The notes: generated from the sequence alone by a model not told the origin. Shown: positions 15,530-24,500, numbered from the stretch's first letter. The stretch is 34,104 nt of DNA from Blastococcus sp. (GCA_025965715.1 JAOPWJ010000045.1:1-34104); one strand, 5' to 3'. Made by a program: numbers and translations.

Positions 15530-17284
15530 TCACGCCGGCGCCGGAACCGCCCATCGGATCTCGGTTCCCGACCCGTCCGACCGGCAGGTCAGCGTCCCCG
15601 CCCGCCGCTCCGCCCGCGTTGCCAGGTTCGCCAGCCCGCTGCGCACCAGAGCCGGCGGCAGACCCCGGCCGTCGTCGGTGACCACGACGCAGACCTCCCG
15701 GTCGACGGCGATCGACACCGTGATCCGACGCGCCTCCGCATGGCGCACGACGTTGGTCACCAGCTCACGGACGACGGCCGCCAGGTCCAGGACCAGGTCT
15801 GCCGGCAACTCGTCGCGCTCGCACCGGATGCGCAGTTCGGGCCGGAGTTCGTGTCCCTCGGTGACCGACCGGACGACCTCTCCCAGCCGTCGGGGCAGCG
15901 CCGCCGTCGAGGTGTCCTCGGTCTCGTGCAGCTCGAAGATCGACGTCCTGATGCGGACGATCGTGCCGTGCAGGTCGTCGACGCTGCGGGAGAGCCCGGC
16001 CGCCACGTCGGCCTGCTCGGGGCCCAGTGACCGGCCGAGCCGGTCGAGGGACAGAGCCGCGGCGAAGATTCGCTGCACGACGTGGTCGTGCAGGTCGCGG
16101 GCGATGCGGTCGCGGTCCGCCTGGACCTGCAGCAGCCGTTCCCGTTGCTGCGCGCGGGCCAGTTCGAGCGCCACCGACGCCTGCGCCGCGAAGGCGGACA
16201 GGAGCTGGAGGTCGTTGTTCTGGAAGGGCTCCTTCCCGGCCGCCCGAAGGATCACGATCAGGCTCCGATCCGGGGCGCTGCCCAGCGGGGCCACCAGTGC
16301 CGGCCCGAATCCTGCCGTGAGCTCCACGACGGTCACCGCCCGCCGGCCCACCACCGGCATGGTGCTGATGTCCTCGATCAGCCGGGGGACGCCCGCCCGG
16401 TACGTGGTCCCCACGTACGTCCCGCGCAACGGCACCCGGACGCCTTCGACCTCCTCGGCGCCCTCGCCGACGGCGGCCACGATCATCAACGACTCGTCGT
16501 CGGAGCTGCTGGGCGCGAGCACTCCGGCCATGTCTGCCCCGGTGAGGTCGGCGACCCGCGTGGAGACGGCGTGCAGCACCTGTTCGGGCTCGGCGCCCGA
16601 CAGCAGCGCGGTGGCCATCTCCACCGCGGCCTCCTCCCACCGCCGCCGCGTCTCGGCCCACTCGGCCAGGCGTGCGTTGTCGATGGCGAGTCCGGCCACG
16701 CCGGCCAGGGCCTGGGCGACCTCGACGTCGGCCTGGGTGAAGGGACCCCCGGAGCGCTTCTCGGTGAGGTAGAGGTTGCCGAACACCGACTCGCCGACCC
16801 GCACGGGCACGCCGAGGAAGGACTTCATCGGCGGATGTCCGTCGGGGAAGCCGGAGGAGGCGGGGTGCTGCCTCAGGTCGTCCAGGCGCAGGGTCGTCGG
16901 CTCGGCCACGAGCAGACCCAGGATGCCGTGCCCGGTGGGCAGCCGGCCGATGCGTTCCCGGTCGGCGTCGTCCATGCCGACGATGACGAAGCGGTCCAGC
17001 TTGCGTCCGTCGGCCGTGAGCACGCCCATGGCCCCGTACGTGGCGTCGACGTGGCGCACCGCGGCCTGCACGATGTCGTGCAGCGTCGCCTCGAGCTGAC
17101 TGCCGGAGGCTGCGGCCATGACCGCAGCAGCCAGCTCGGGGGTCGCTGCACGCCCACCGCCCGGTGCGGGCTCGGATGGTGCGGGCTCGGAGGGCGCGGG
17201 CCCGGATGGCGCGGGCCCGGATGGCGCGGCCTGGACCGGGACGGACACGATCCGGGAAGGGCCCGGATCGTCGGGCGGGGTCAC
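15530..17284 (-). CDS. devS: DevS/DosS-type GAF-GAF sensor histidine kinase
   Basis: This 584-residue soluble kinase has a Pro/Ala/Ser repeat leader (about residues 18-44), GAF-A (about 50-195), GAF-B (about 215-375), HisKA_3 and HATPase domains. The phosphoacceptor is His399 in RDLHDHVVQRIF. The N-box is RELVTNVVRHAEA and the G-box is TDDGRGLPP. His150, in FPDGHPPMKSFLGVPV, aligns with what I recall as the haem ligand His149 of M. tuberculosis DevS, so oxygen, NO or CO sensing through haem is likely. No membrane segment is present. GTG 17284 is preferred because it brings key residues into near register with DevS; the ribosome site is weak. The gene converges on devR. Confidence 0.9.
   Translation of the reverse strand: MTPPDDPGPSRIVSVPVQAAPSGPAPSGPAPSEPAPSEPAPGGGRAATPELAAAVMAAASGSQLEATLHDIVQAAVRHVDATYGAMGVLTADGRKLDRFVIVGMDDADRERIGRLPTGHGILGLLVAEPTTLRLDDLRQHPASSGFPDGHPPMKSFLGVPVRVGESVFGNLYLTEKRSGGPFTQADVEVAQALAGVAGLAIDNARLAEWAETRRRWEEAAVEMATALLSGAEPEQVLHAVSTRVADLTGADMAGVLAPSSSDDESLMIVAAVGEGAEEVEGVRVPLRGTYVGTTYRAGVPRLIEDISTMPVVGRRAVTVVELTAGFGPALVAPLGSAPDRSLIVILRAAGKEPFQNNDLQLLSAFAAQASVALELARAQQRERLLQVQADRDRIARDLHDHVVQRIFAAALSLDRLGRSLGPEQADVAAGLSRSVDDLHGTIVRIRTSIFELHETEDTSTAALPRRLGEVVRSVTEGHELRPELRIRCERDELPADLVLDLAAVVRELVTNVVRHAEARRITVSIAVDREVCVVVTDDGRGLPPALVRSGLANLATRAERRAGTLTCRSDGSGTEIRWAVPAPA
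17163..17229. repeat. 15-bp tandem repeat inside the devS leader
   Basis: Four full copies and part of a fifth of a 15-bp unit (GGYGCGGGCYCGGAK) lie in frame within the 5' part of devS, encoding PAPSG/PAPSE units. Copies 3 and 4 are identical and copies 1 and 2 differ by one base, so recent slippage is likely. The segment may vary in length between strains. Confidence 0.85.
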
Positions 17285-17357
17285 GGCCCGACGGTAGGAC
17301 CCCTGGACGGGAGCGGAAAGGGCTCCCGGGACGGGGGGGTGCGGAGAGCGGGCGCCG

Positions 17358-17894
17358 TCAGGCGCCACGGGCGAGTCGGCGGGCAGGCGGGCGGGGGACC
17401 GCCTGGCGTAGGACCGTCTTTCCGCGCGCCCCCACGATCACGAGGTCGGCGCCGCGGGTGGCCGCGGTCAGTGCCTCGAAGACGGGCCGGTCCAGCACTG
17501 CCGTCCGTGACCGGCCGTGCACGCCGGTCTCGCCGATGGCCCGCAGCAGCCGGGCCTGGAGCTGGTCGTGCGCGGCCCGGTGGGCACGGGCCGGCACCCG
17601 GCCGACGCCGGTCAGCGGACTCCCGTCCGGCTCGTCGAGGACCGTCACGGCGACCACGGTCGCCTCGCGACGGGCCGCCTCGCGCAGGGCCCAGACGAGG
17701 GCGCCGTGCGCGGCGGAGGAACCGTCCACCTCCACGAGCAGCCACGGGTTCTGGCGTCGGGGCAGGAGGGGCGAGAGCCGGAGTGGCTCGACGCCCGGGG
17801 ACTTCTCACGCGCGCTGCCCCCGGCGGACAGGCCGGTCGTCGGCTCCGTGTCCGGTGCCGGCTCCGGCTCCCGCGAAGGACGGGACTCACTCAT
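17358..17894 (-). CDS. Universal stress protein (UspA family), divergent
   Basis: This 178-residue protein has a 45-residue acidic/Pro leader and then a single Usp domain (NPWLLVEVDGSSAAHGALVWA; later RGADLVIVGARGKT). The usual nucleotide motif GxxGx9G(S/T) is present only as GARG; the following Gly-Ser/Thr is replaced by a basic, Pro-rich tail, so ATP binding is doubtful. It starts 74 nt beyond devS on the same strand and so is probably its own transcript. Two DosR-box-like sites lie 37 and 67 nt upstream of its ATG, suggesting it belongs to the DevR regulon, as several usp genes do in mycobacteria. No ribosome site is obvious before the ATG. Confidence 0.85.
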   Translation of the reverse strand: MSESRPSREPEPAPDTEPTTGLSAGGSAREKSPGVEPLRLSPLLPRRQNPWLLVEVDGSSAAHGALVWALREAARREATVVAVTVLDEPDGSPLTGVGRVPARAHRAAHDQLQARLLRAIGETGVHGRSRTAVLDRPVFEALTAATRGADLVIVGARGKTVLRQAVPRPPARRLARGA

Positions 17895-17930
17895 GCGGGG
17901 GATCGTCGCGGGCCTCGTGCCGCCGCCATA

Positions 17931-17944
17931 GGGACCAAGGACCC
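17931..17944 (-). promoter_or_regulatory. DosR-box-like site 1 upstream of usp
   Basis: GGGACCAAGGACCC matches the core DosR box GGGACTWWAGTCCC at 11 of 14 positions. It lies 37 nt upstream of the usp start, and a TATGGC that could act as a -10 element lies immediately promoter-proximal at 17924-17929. The presence of a DevR-type regulator 3 kb away supports the assignment. Confidence 0.55.
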
Positions 17945-17960
17945 GGTCACGCCGTTACGG

Positions 17961-17974
17961 GGGGATACGGACCC
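17961..17974 (-). promoter_or_regulatory. Weaker DosR-box-like site 2 upstream of usp
   Basis: GGGGATACGGACCC matches the same core at about 9 of 14 positions. It begins exactly 30 bp from site 1, close to three helical turns, so two dimers could bind on the same DNA face. On its own the match would be unconvincing. Confidence 0.35.
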
Positions 17975-18136
17975 GTTTCGGACATGAGGTTGTGCGTGTC
18001 CGCACGCAGCGTGATCCTTGACTGGTCATGGGTAATGGGCTGGGCGGTCGGTTCTGCCGCCGGCGGTTGGTCATCCCTCCGAGGGGGCCGCCGGACCGGC
18101 ATTCAAGAAAGGGAACGAAGCGCCCGATCTGGACGC

Positions 18137-20185
18137 ATGACCCTTCTCCGCCGATTGCGGAACACCAGTCTGCTGGCGCGCTTCGGCGTCATCAGCCTGC
18201 TGCTCACGATCGCGGTGGGCATGGTGCTCGCCTCCGTCCTCAGCACCGCCGTCGCCGAGCGCGCTCGCGAACAGGCCGAGTGGACCGCGATCGTGACGGT
18301 CCGCCTGGGCCTGCAGCCCCAGTTGACGCCCGGTGACCTGGCGAACGGCTTCGACGGCACGCGCCTCGCCGCGGTGGACGCGGCGGTCGACGCAGCCAGG
18401 AACAACCTGCAGGGCGGCGGGGAGCTCGACGACCTGGACCCGGTGGAGCTCAACATCTTCAACCGCGACCGGACGATCGTGTACTCCGACGAGAACGACA
18501 AGATCGGCTCCGTGTCGGAGTCCGACGAGCTGGACGACGTCCTGTCCGGCGAGGTCGTCTCCGGCTTCTCGCACTCGGACGACGACGGCACCGGCAGCGA
18601 GGACGGCGAGCGCGTCTTCCTCGAGGTCTACGTGCCCGTCCAGTACGCGGGCTCCGCGTCGCCCGACGGCGCGATGGAGCTGTATCTGCCGTACGCACCC
18701 GTGGCGGCCGCCGTCGCCACCGACGTCCGGACGCTGACCATCACGCTCGTGGTCGGCCTGGCGATCTTCTACGGGGTCGTCTTCCGCCTGATCGCGTCGG
18801 CCTCACGGCGATTGCAGCGACAGACCGAGGCGCTGCGGTCCTCCGCCGAGCGGGACCGGCACCAGTCCACGCACGACTCGCTGACCGGCCTGCCGAACTG
18901 GGTGCTCCTCCGCGACCGCCTCGCGCAGAGCCTGTCGGCCGCGAGCCGGACGTCCGGCGAGGTGTCGCTCCTGCTGATCGACCTCGACCGGTTCAAGGAG
19001 ATCAACGACACCCTGGGGCACACCTACGGCGACAAGCTGCTGTGCCAGGTCGGACCGCGGCTGCAGTCCGTCCTCCGCGACGGTGACACGGTGGCCCGAC
19101 TGGGCGGCGACGAGTTCGCCGTCCTCCTGCCGTCGGTGCAGGGTGAGGAGGAGGCCCGCGCGATCGCCGAGCGGCTCAGCGAGGCGCTGCACCGGGCCTT
19201 CGACGTCGACGGGGTGGTCCTGGACGTCGAGGCGAGCATCGGGATCGTCCTGTCGCCCTGGCACGGGACCGACACCGAGGAGCTGCTGCGCAACGCCGAC
19301 ATCGCCATGTACGTCGCCAAGGAGCACAAGGCCGGCGCCGTCGTCTTCACGCCCGAGGAGCACGTCGCCGCTCCCTCGCGCCTCACCGTGCTCGGCGACC
19401 TCCGCCGCGCTCTCGACGGCGACGACGAGCTCTTCCTGAACTACCAGCCCAAGTACACCCTGCACGGCGAGCGGATCGAGGGCGTCGAGGCGCTGCTGCG
19501 CTGGCAGCACCCGCTGCTCGGGCTGATCCCGCCGGACGAGTTCATCCCGGTCGCCGAGGGCACGGGCATCATCCTGCGGCTCACCGAGCGGGTGCTCGGG
19601 CTGGCGCTGGATCAGATGCGCCGCTGGCTGGACGCCGGTCACGCCGTTCCCGTGGCGGTCAATCTGTCCACCCGTTGCCTGCTCGACGCGGGCCTTCCCG
19701 ACCTCGTGCAGCGGATGCTCACCGAGCACCGCGTACCGGCGACCCTGCTGCGGCTCGAGGTCACCGAGAGCGCCGTCATGGGCGACGCGGCGCGCTGCAT
19801 GGAGGTCCTGCAGCGGCTCCACGACCTGGGCGTCAAGCTCTCGATCGACGACTTCGGCACCGGCTACAGCTCGATGGCGTCCCTGCGTCGGCAGCCCCTC
19901 GACGAGCTGAAGATCGACCGGTCGTTCGTGCTCGGCATGTGCACCACGCAGCAGGACGCCGTCCTGGTGCGGACGGCTATCGACCTCGGGCACAACCTGG
20001 GCCTGACCGTGGTGGCCGAGGGTGTCGAGGGGATCGAGCACGTCGAAGCCTTGCGCGAGCTGGGCTGCGACATCGCGCAGGGCTACCACTTCGCCCGGCC
20101 GATGATGGCCGACAAGCTCAGCGAGCTGCTCGACCGCGTGGGCACGATCCACGACGCGCAGGGCGCGGTGACCAGCAGGCCCTAG
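18137..20185 (+). CDS. Membrane GGDEF-EAL protein (diguanylate cyclase/phosphodiesterase)
   Basis: This 682-residue protein should make and/or degrade cyclic di-GMP. It has an N-terminal membrane segment (about residues 14-36), an acidic extracytoplasmic sensor of about 150 residues, a second membrane segment (about 195-217), then GGDEF and EAL domains. The GGDEF motif is intact at 323-327, preceded by the inhibitory RxxD site (RDGD). EAL is intact at 451-453 (EALLRWQHP), with IDDFGTGYSSM, KIDRSFV and VAEGVE also conserved, so both activities look possible. ATG 18137 is selected; the frame remains open far upstream, but that part is antisense to devS and usp. The ribosome site is weak. Its stop lies one base from the convergent gene stop. 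Confidence 0.92.
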   Translation: MTLLRRLRNTSLLARFGVISLLLTIAVGMVLASVLSTAVAERAREQAEWTAIVTVRLGLQPQLTPGDLANGFDGTRLAAVDAAVDAARNNLQGGGELDDLDPVELNIFNRDRTIVYSDENDKIGSVSESDELDDVLSGEVVSGFSHSDDDGTGSEDGERVFLEVYVPVQYAGSASPDGAMELYLPYAPVAAAVATDVRTLTITLVVGLAIFYGVVFRLIASASRRLQRQTEALRSSAERDRHQSTHDSLTGLPNWVLLRDRLAQSLSAASRTSGEVSLLLIDLDRFKEINDTLGHTYGDKLLCQVGPRLQSVLRDGDTVARLGGDEFAVLLPSVQGEEEARAIAERLSEALHRAFDVDGVVLDVEASIGIVLSPWHGTDTEELLRNADIAMYVAKEHKAGAVVFTPEEHVAAPSRLTVLGDLRRALDGDDELFLNYQPKYTLHGERIEGVEALLRWQHPLLGLIPPDEFIPVAEGTGIILRLTERVLGLALDQMRRWLDAGHAVPVAVNLSTRCLLDAGLPDLVQRMLTEHRVPATLLRLEVTESAVMGDAARCMEVLQRLHDLGVKLSIDDFGTGYSSMASLRRQPLDELKIDRSFVLGMCTTQQDAVLVRTAIDLGHNLGLTVVAEGVEGIEHVEALRELGCDIAQGYHFARPMMADKLSELLDRVGTIHDAQGAVTSRP

Positions 20186-20186
20186 G

Positions 20187-21266
20187 TCATGCCCCGGCGT
20201 CCCCGGCATCCGGCGGTCGCTCCCAGCCGCTCGTCCGGATCGGAAAGACCCAGCGGTGACCGGGCCACTCGGTGACGCACCAGAGTTCTTCCCCGGGACG
20301 GGACCAGTCCAGGTCCTCGGGCCCGGTGGGCAGCACACCCCGGTGGCGGACCCACGCGCCGGGAGCGCCGACGTAGAGGTCGCCCGCCACGCCTTTGCCG
20401 GCGCTCGCTGTGAGGAACCACGTGGATCCGTGGACGACCGCTCCCTGCATCCGGTTCGGTTGATTCTCGTAGACCTCCGGCGCAGCGGTCCTGCCCCGGG
20501 AGCCGACCGCCGGCAGGCCGGTTCCCGGATCCAGCGGATAGCGGGCCAGCCGGGGTGCATGGTCGGCGGCTCGGCCCGCGCGCCGGTACTCGCCCACCAC
20601 CAGGTTCGGCCGCCCGTCGAGCTCCCCGATGGACAGGAACGAGAAGCGCAGTCGGCGTTGCCCGGACCGGAGCGGAACCCGGAGCGGAGCTCGGAGCGCC
20701 GCGAGCTGCGGCAGCACGTAGTCGTGTCCGCGCGCGCCGAACCGGCCGGTGAGCCCGCGTCGACGGACGCGCATCACGTCGCCGAGGCGGAACAGGCGCA
20801 CCCCGAAGAGGGTGTCGGCGACGTAGAGGAGGTCGTCGCGGACGGCAATGCCGCCCGCGTGCACCGGAACGGCGCCCACGGTGAGGACACCCAGCGGACG
20901 GCGCGGAGCCACCAACAGGACGTGCCGGTAACGGATGCCGTCGCGGTGCCGCCGGTCGACGACCGTGATCCGCGAGCCAGGGGTGCCGAACCGGCCGCTT
21001 TTCGAGTACCAGCTGACGATCAGCGCGTCGCGGGACGCGACGGCCGCCACGCCCTGCGGCCACCACGACTCGTCGTCGCGGTCGCGTGCGTCCCACGTGA
21101 ATCCCGGCCCGGCGGCCTCCCCCGGCACCGTGCACGGCTCGCCGGAACGGTCGAGATCGCCGAGGACACCGTCGAGCCCGACCGGACGGAACCGCCTGCC
21201 CAGCAGGCTGACCAGACGCGCCCGGGGCCGGGTCGCGGTCAGTGCGTAGGGCGTTGCGGAAGGCAC
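20187..21266 (-). CDS. Hypothetical protein, possible beta-propeller
   Basis: I do not recognise a named family. The 359-residue protein contains several short segments ending in strand-like patterns (GGIAVRDDLLYVADTLFGVRLF; LTASAGKGVAGDLYVGAPG; ELWCVTEW), which fit repeated beta-propeller blades of a surface or secreted type, but no convincing signal peptide is present. Several Trp residues (ESWWPQG, WSRPGEELW) may line a binding site. The start is taken at GTG 21266, giving MPSATPYALTATRPR; there is no good ribosome site, and the frame stays open upstream against the next gene. It is divergent from the DPPR synthase gene across 159 nt and convergent with the GGDEF-EAL gene. Confidence 0.7.
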   Translation of the reverse strand: MPSATPYALTATRPRARLVSLLGRRFRPVGLDGVLGDLDRSGEPCTVPGEAAGPGFTWDARDRDDESWWPQGVAAVASRDALIVSWYSKSGRFGTPGSRITVVDRRHRDGIRYRHVLLVAPRRPLGVLTVGAVPVHAGGIAVRDDLLYVADTLFGVRLFRLGDVMRVRRRGLTGRFGARGHDYVLPQLAALRAPLRVPLRSGQRRLRFSFLSIGELDGRPNLVVGEYRRAGRAADHAPRLARYPLDPGTGLPAVGSRGRTAAPEVYENQPNRMQGAVVHGSTWFLTASAGKGVAGDLYVGAPGAWVRHRGVLPTGPEDLDWSRPGEELWCVTEWPGHRWVFPIRTSGWERPPDAGDAGA

Positions 21267-21425
21267 GGGCGCATTGTCCCGCCGCCTCGCCGTGGCTGCC
21301 GCGGAGGCGACGGCGGGGATGGTCTCAGCCAGCAACTTCCCGATTCCGCATCCATGCTGGGAGCTGGCCGACGGCCGGCACGACCGCGGACAGGGGTTCG
21401 CGGCGAGGGGGAAGAGGTGGCGGAC

Positions 21426-22367
21426 ATGAGACCCGCGCAGGACGCGTTCAGCGCAACCACGGCAGATCGGGTCACCACTCCGACGTCCGTGGCCCGGGCG
21501 CTCGTCGAGGCTCTGCGGGTGCGTCAGTGGCTCAAGAACGGCCTCGTGGTCGCGGCACCGCTGGCCGCGGGCGTCATCTTCCGCCCCGACGTCCTGCTGG
21601 ACACCGCCGTTGCCCTCGCCGCCTTCATCCTCGCCTCGTCGGGCACGTACGTGCTCAACGACGTGGGTGACGTGAATGCCGACCGTCTCCACCCGACCAA
21701 GCGCTACCGCCCCATCGCCCGCGGTGATCTGCCGCTGACCCTCGCGAAGGTCACCGGTGTCGCCCTGTTGCTCGCCGCGGTGCTCATCCCTGTCCTGGGT
21801 GGCTTCTACACGCTGGCCATGTGCATCGGCAGCTACGCGGTCATCACCAGCCTGTACAGCCGTTGGCTCAAGCACGAGCCGGTGGTCGACCTCGCGGTGG
21901 TGGCCGTCGGCTTCCTGTTGCGGGCCATGGCCGGCGGCCTCGCCGCCGGCCTGACGTTGTCGCCGTGGTTCCTGGCGGTCGCCTCCTTCGCGTCTCTCTA
22001 CATCGTTGCCGGGAAGCGGTACTCCGAGCTGGTCAACCTCGGTGAGGAGGGTCCGAAGATGCGGCCCTGCCTGGAGGCATACTCCGCGAGCTACCTGCGC
22101 TTCGTCTGGTCCATCGCGGCGGCGGTCCTCGTCACGACGTACTGCCTCTGGGCGTTCGAGGTGTCTCCGTCCTCCATCGCGGATGCCTCGGTACCGTGGC
22201 TGGCGTTCTCGGTGGCGCCCTTCGTCGTGGGCGTCCTGCGTTATGCCCTGACCATCGACCGAGGCGCCGCGGGCGCGCCGGAGGACATCGTGCTCAGCGA
22301 CCGCGGGCTGCAGGTCATCGGCCTGGTGTGGTTCCTCGTCTTCACCTGCGGTGCCCTGGGTGTCTGA
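21426..22367 (+). CDS. ubiA: Decaprenyl-phosphate phosphoribosyltransferase (UbiA family, DPPR synthase)
   Basis: This integral membrane enzyme should transfer phosphoribose from PRPP to decaprenyl phosphate, the first committed step to decaprenylphosphoryl-arabinose. The 313 residues contain eight or nine hydrophobic segments, the prenyltransferase Asp motif [13 protein letters not shown] and the second motif [14 protein letters not shown], as in Rv3806c. RQWLKN near the N-terminus is typical of this subfamily rather than of quinone UbiA. ATG 21426 is chosen because GGAAGAGG lies about 8 nt upstream; a GTG at 21417 is an alternative. DprE1, DprE2 and GtrA genes follow with overlapping ends, which makes the pathway assignment strong. 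Confidence 0.92.
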   Translation: MRPAQDAFSATTADRVTTPTSVARALVEALRVRQWLKNGLVVAAPLAAGVIFRPDVLLDTAVALAAFILASSGTYVLNDVGDVNADRLHPTKRYRPIARGDLPLTLAKVTGVALLLAAVLIPVLGGFYTLAMCIGSYAVITSLYSRWLKHEPVVDLAVVAVGFLLRAMAGGLAAGLTLSPWFLAVASFASLYIVAGKRYSELVNLGEEGPKMRPCLEAYSASYLRFVWSIAAAVLVTTYCLWAFEVSPSSIADASVPWLAFSVAPFVVGVLRYALTIDRGAAGAPEDIVLSDRGLQVIGLVWFLVFTCGALGV

Positions 22368-23736
22368 GGCCGGGGCGCGGGACCCGGGTGTACGGCAGCT
22401 CCTCGCCGGCTGGGGAGGAACGGCACGGACGGCGGCGTGGATCGTGCCGGTCGCCGGGGACACCGCCGCGGCGGCCGCCGTCGCAGCCGCGCCGCCGCGT
22501 GGCGTGATCGGCCGCGGGCTCGGGCGCAGCTACGGGGACGCCGCCCAGAACGCCGGGGGAACGGTCCTCGACCTGACCCCGCTGGACGGCGTCCGGTCGT
22601 TGGACGTGGAGCAGGGGCTCGTCGAGTGCGACGGGGGCCTGAGCCTGGATCGGCTGATGCGGCTCGTGCTGCCCTTCGGCTGGTTCCCTCCCGTGTCCCC
22701 GGGCACCCGGTTCGTGACCGTGGGCGGCGCCATCGCCGCCGACATCCATGGCAAGAACCACCACCGCGAGGGCAGTTTCGCCCAACACGTCCGATGGATC
22801 GACCTGCTCACCGCGGACGGGCAGGTGCGCCGCCTCGCCCCGGAGACGGAGCCCGATGGCTTCTGGGCCACCGCCGGTGGGATGGGCCTGACCGGAGTGG
22901 TGCTCCGCGCCGCGGTGCAGCTGCTGCCCGTGGAGACCTCGTCCATGTCGGTCGACACCGAACGCGCCGCCGACCTCGACGACCTCCTCGACCGCCTCAC
23001 CCGCACCGACGCCCAGTACCGCTACTCGGTCGCCTGGATCGACCTGCTGGCCCGCGGCGGCCGCCTGGGACGGGCGGTCCTCACCCGCGGCGAACACGCG
23101 CCGCGGTCGGCGCTCCCGCGTCGACGGCAGGCCGATCCGCTGGTCTTCGGACCCCGGCCGGTCGCAACCCTGCCCGGGATCGTGCCGAGCGGTCTGCTGC
23201 GCCGCAGCACGGTGCGCGCGTTCAACGAGATGTGGTTCCGGAAGGCGCCGCGCGAACGCCGCGGCCAGCTCCAGCCGCTGGCCACCTTCTTCCACCCGCT
23301 GGACGGGGTTCTGGAGTGGAACCGCGTCTACGGCCCGGACGGCTTCCTCCAGTACCAGTTCGTGGTGCCGTTCGGGCAGGAGGATGCCCTCCGGGCGGCT
23401 GTCGAACGCCTGAGCGCGGCCCGGGCACCGTCCTTCCTGGCCGTGCTGAAGCGGTTCGGGCCGGCAGATCCCGGCCCGTTGTCCTTCCCGCTGCCGGGCT
23501 GGACGCTCGCCCTGGACGTCCCGACCCGGACGCCGGGGCTCGCTGCCCTGCTGGACGCGCTCGACGAGCTGGTCGTGGGGGCCGGAGGGCGGGTCTACCT
23601 CGCCAAGGACTCGAGGCTGCGGCCCGAGCTCCTGCCCCTGATGTATCCACGGCTGGACGAATGGCGGGCCGCCCGGGACCGGCTGGACCCGGAGCACGTC
23701 TTCTCCTCCGACCTGTCCCGGAGGCTGGCACTGTGA
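22351..23736 (+). CDS. dprE1: Decaprenylphosphoryl-beta-D-ribose oxidase DprE1
   Basis: This FAD enzyme oxidises decaprenylphosphoryl-ribose to the 2-keto intermediate, the first half of epimerisation to arabinose. The 461 residues match M. tuberculosis DprE1 closely: FAD motifs [12 protein letters not shown] and [19 protein letters not shown], and active-site Lys in VYLAKDSR (Lys419, equivalent to Lys418). At the position of Cys387, the residue attacked by benzothiazinones, this protein has Ala ([10 protein letters not shown] versus PGWNICVDFP). GTG 22351 is used, overlapping the UbiA stop; GTG 22360 is equally possible. The gene lies between ubiA and dprE2 in one operon. Confidence 0.95.
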   Translation: MPWVSEAGARDPGVRQLLAGWGGTARTAAWIVPVAGDTAAAAAVAAAPPRGVIGRGLGRSYGDAAQNAGGTVLDLTPLDGVRSLDVEQGLVECDGGLSLDRLMRLVLPFGWFPPVSPGTRFVTVGGAIAADIHGKNHHREGSFAQHVRWIDLLTADGQVRRLAPETEPDGFWATAGGMGLTGVVLRAAVQLLPVETSSMSVDTERAADLDDLLDRLTRTDAQYRYSVAWIDLLARGGRLGRAVLTRGEHAPRSALPRRRQADPLVFGPRPVATLPGIVPSGLLRRSTVRAFNEMWFRKAPRERRGQLQPLATFFHPLDGVLEWNRVYGPDGFLQYQFVVPFGQEDALRAAVERLSAARAPSFLAVLKRFGPADPGPLSFPLPGWTLALDVPTRTPGLAALLDALDELVVGAGGRVYLAKDSRLRPELLPLMYPRLDEWRAARDRLDPEHVFSSDLSRRLAL

Positions 23737-24500
23737 TCAACGCGCTCGGCTCACCGCAATCCCTGCTGCTGCTCGGCGGCACGTCGGAGATCGGCCTCGC
23801 CATCGCCGAACAGCTCGTCCGGGACCGGACCCGCCGCGTCGTACTCGCGGGCCGGGACCTGGCGGCGCTCCGAACGGCCGGGGAGCGCCTGACCGAGCTG
23901 GCCGGGCCGACGACTCTCGACGTCACCGTCCTGGAGTTCGACGCCGCGGAGCGGGCCTCCCACGCCACCGTGGTGGAGCGGGCGTTCGCCGGCGGCGACA
24001 TCGACATCGTCGTCCTGGCGTTCGGGATCCTCGGGGACCAGGAGCGGGCAGAGGCCGACGCCGATCACGCCGTCGAGATCGCCACCGTCAACTACACGGC
24101 CGCTGTGTCCGTGGCCGTCCCGGTGGCCGAGGCGCTCCGGCGGCAGGGCCACGGGGTCCTCGTCGTCCTCTCCAGCGTCGCGGCCGAACGCCCGAGGCGC
24201 TCCAACTTCGTCTACGGCTCGGCCAAGGCGGGGCTCGACGCGTTCGCCACCGGGATGGGCGACGCCCTCCGGGGCTCCGGTGCGCACGTCCTGGTCGTCC
24301 GGCCGGGGTTCGTCACGACCAGGATGACCGCGCACCTGCCCGCCGCGCCGCTGAGCACGACACCGGAAGCCGTGGCACGCGCCGTGCTGGCCGGGGTGCG
24401 GCGGCGCAGGGACACGATCTGGGTCCCACCCGCCTTCCGGCTGGTCATGAGCGCGCTCCGGCACACGCCCCGGGCCATCTTCCGTAGGTTGCCCCTGTGA
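23733..24500 (+). CDS. dprE2: Decaprenylphosphoryl-2-keto-D-erythropentose reductase DprE2
   Basis: This short-chain dehydrogenase completes the conversion of decaprenylphosphoryl-ribose to decaprenylphosphoryl-arabinose by NADH-dependent reduction. The 255 residues show the Rossmann motif [13 protein letters not shown], catalytic Ser in [14 protein letters not shown] and the YGSAK catalytic Tyr-Lys pair. The AERPRRSN stretch is typical of DprE2 among SDR proteins. GTG 23733 overlaps the DprE1 stop (GTGA), and GGAGG lies 8 nt upstream. It forms one translationally coupled unit with dprE1 and the GtrA gene. Confidence 0.94.
   Translation: MINALGSPQSLLLLGGTSEIGLAIAEQLVRDRTRRVVLAGRDLAALRTAGERLTELAGPTTLDVTVLEFDAAERASHATVVERAFAGGDIDIVVLAFGILGDQERAEADADHAVEIATVNYTAAVSVAVPVAEALRRQGHGVLVVLSSVAAERPRRSNFVYGSAKAGLDAFATGMGDALRGSGAHVLVVRPGFVTTRMTAHLPAAPLSTTPEAVARAVLAGVRRRRDTIWVPPAFRLVMSALRHTPRAIFRRLPL

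Noticed and set aside
13443-15554. 703-codon minus-strand frame across the PKS and devR genes
   Set aside because: It lies opposite two well-identified genes, is full of His/Arg/Gln repeats and matches no family.
16082-18136. Upstream extension of the GGDEF-EAL frame
   Set aside because: The extension is antisense to devS and usp, and the real protein starts with a membrane segment just after ATG 18137.
22342-23697. Minus-strand frame opposite dprE1
   Set aside because: It is antisense to a strongly conserved gene and has no family features.
22437-24500. Plus-strand frame overlapping dprE1 and continuing into dprE2
   Set aside because: Its first two thirds are a shifted frame of dprE1 with Arg/Pro-rich nonsense; only the final part is the true dprE2 frame.
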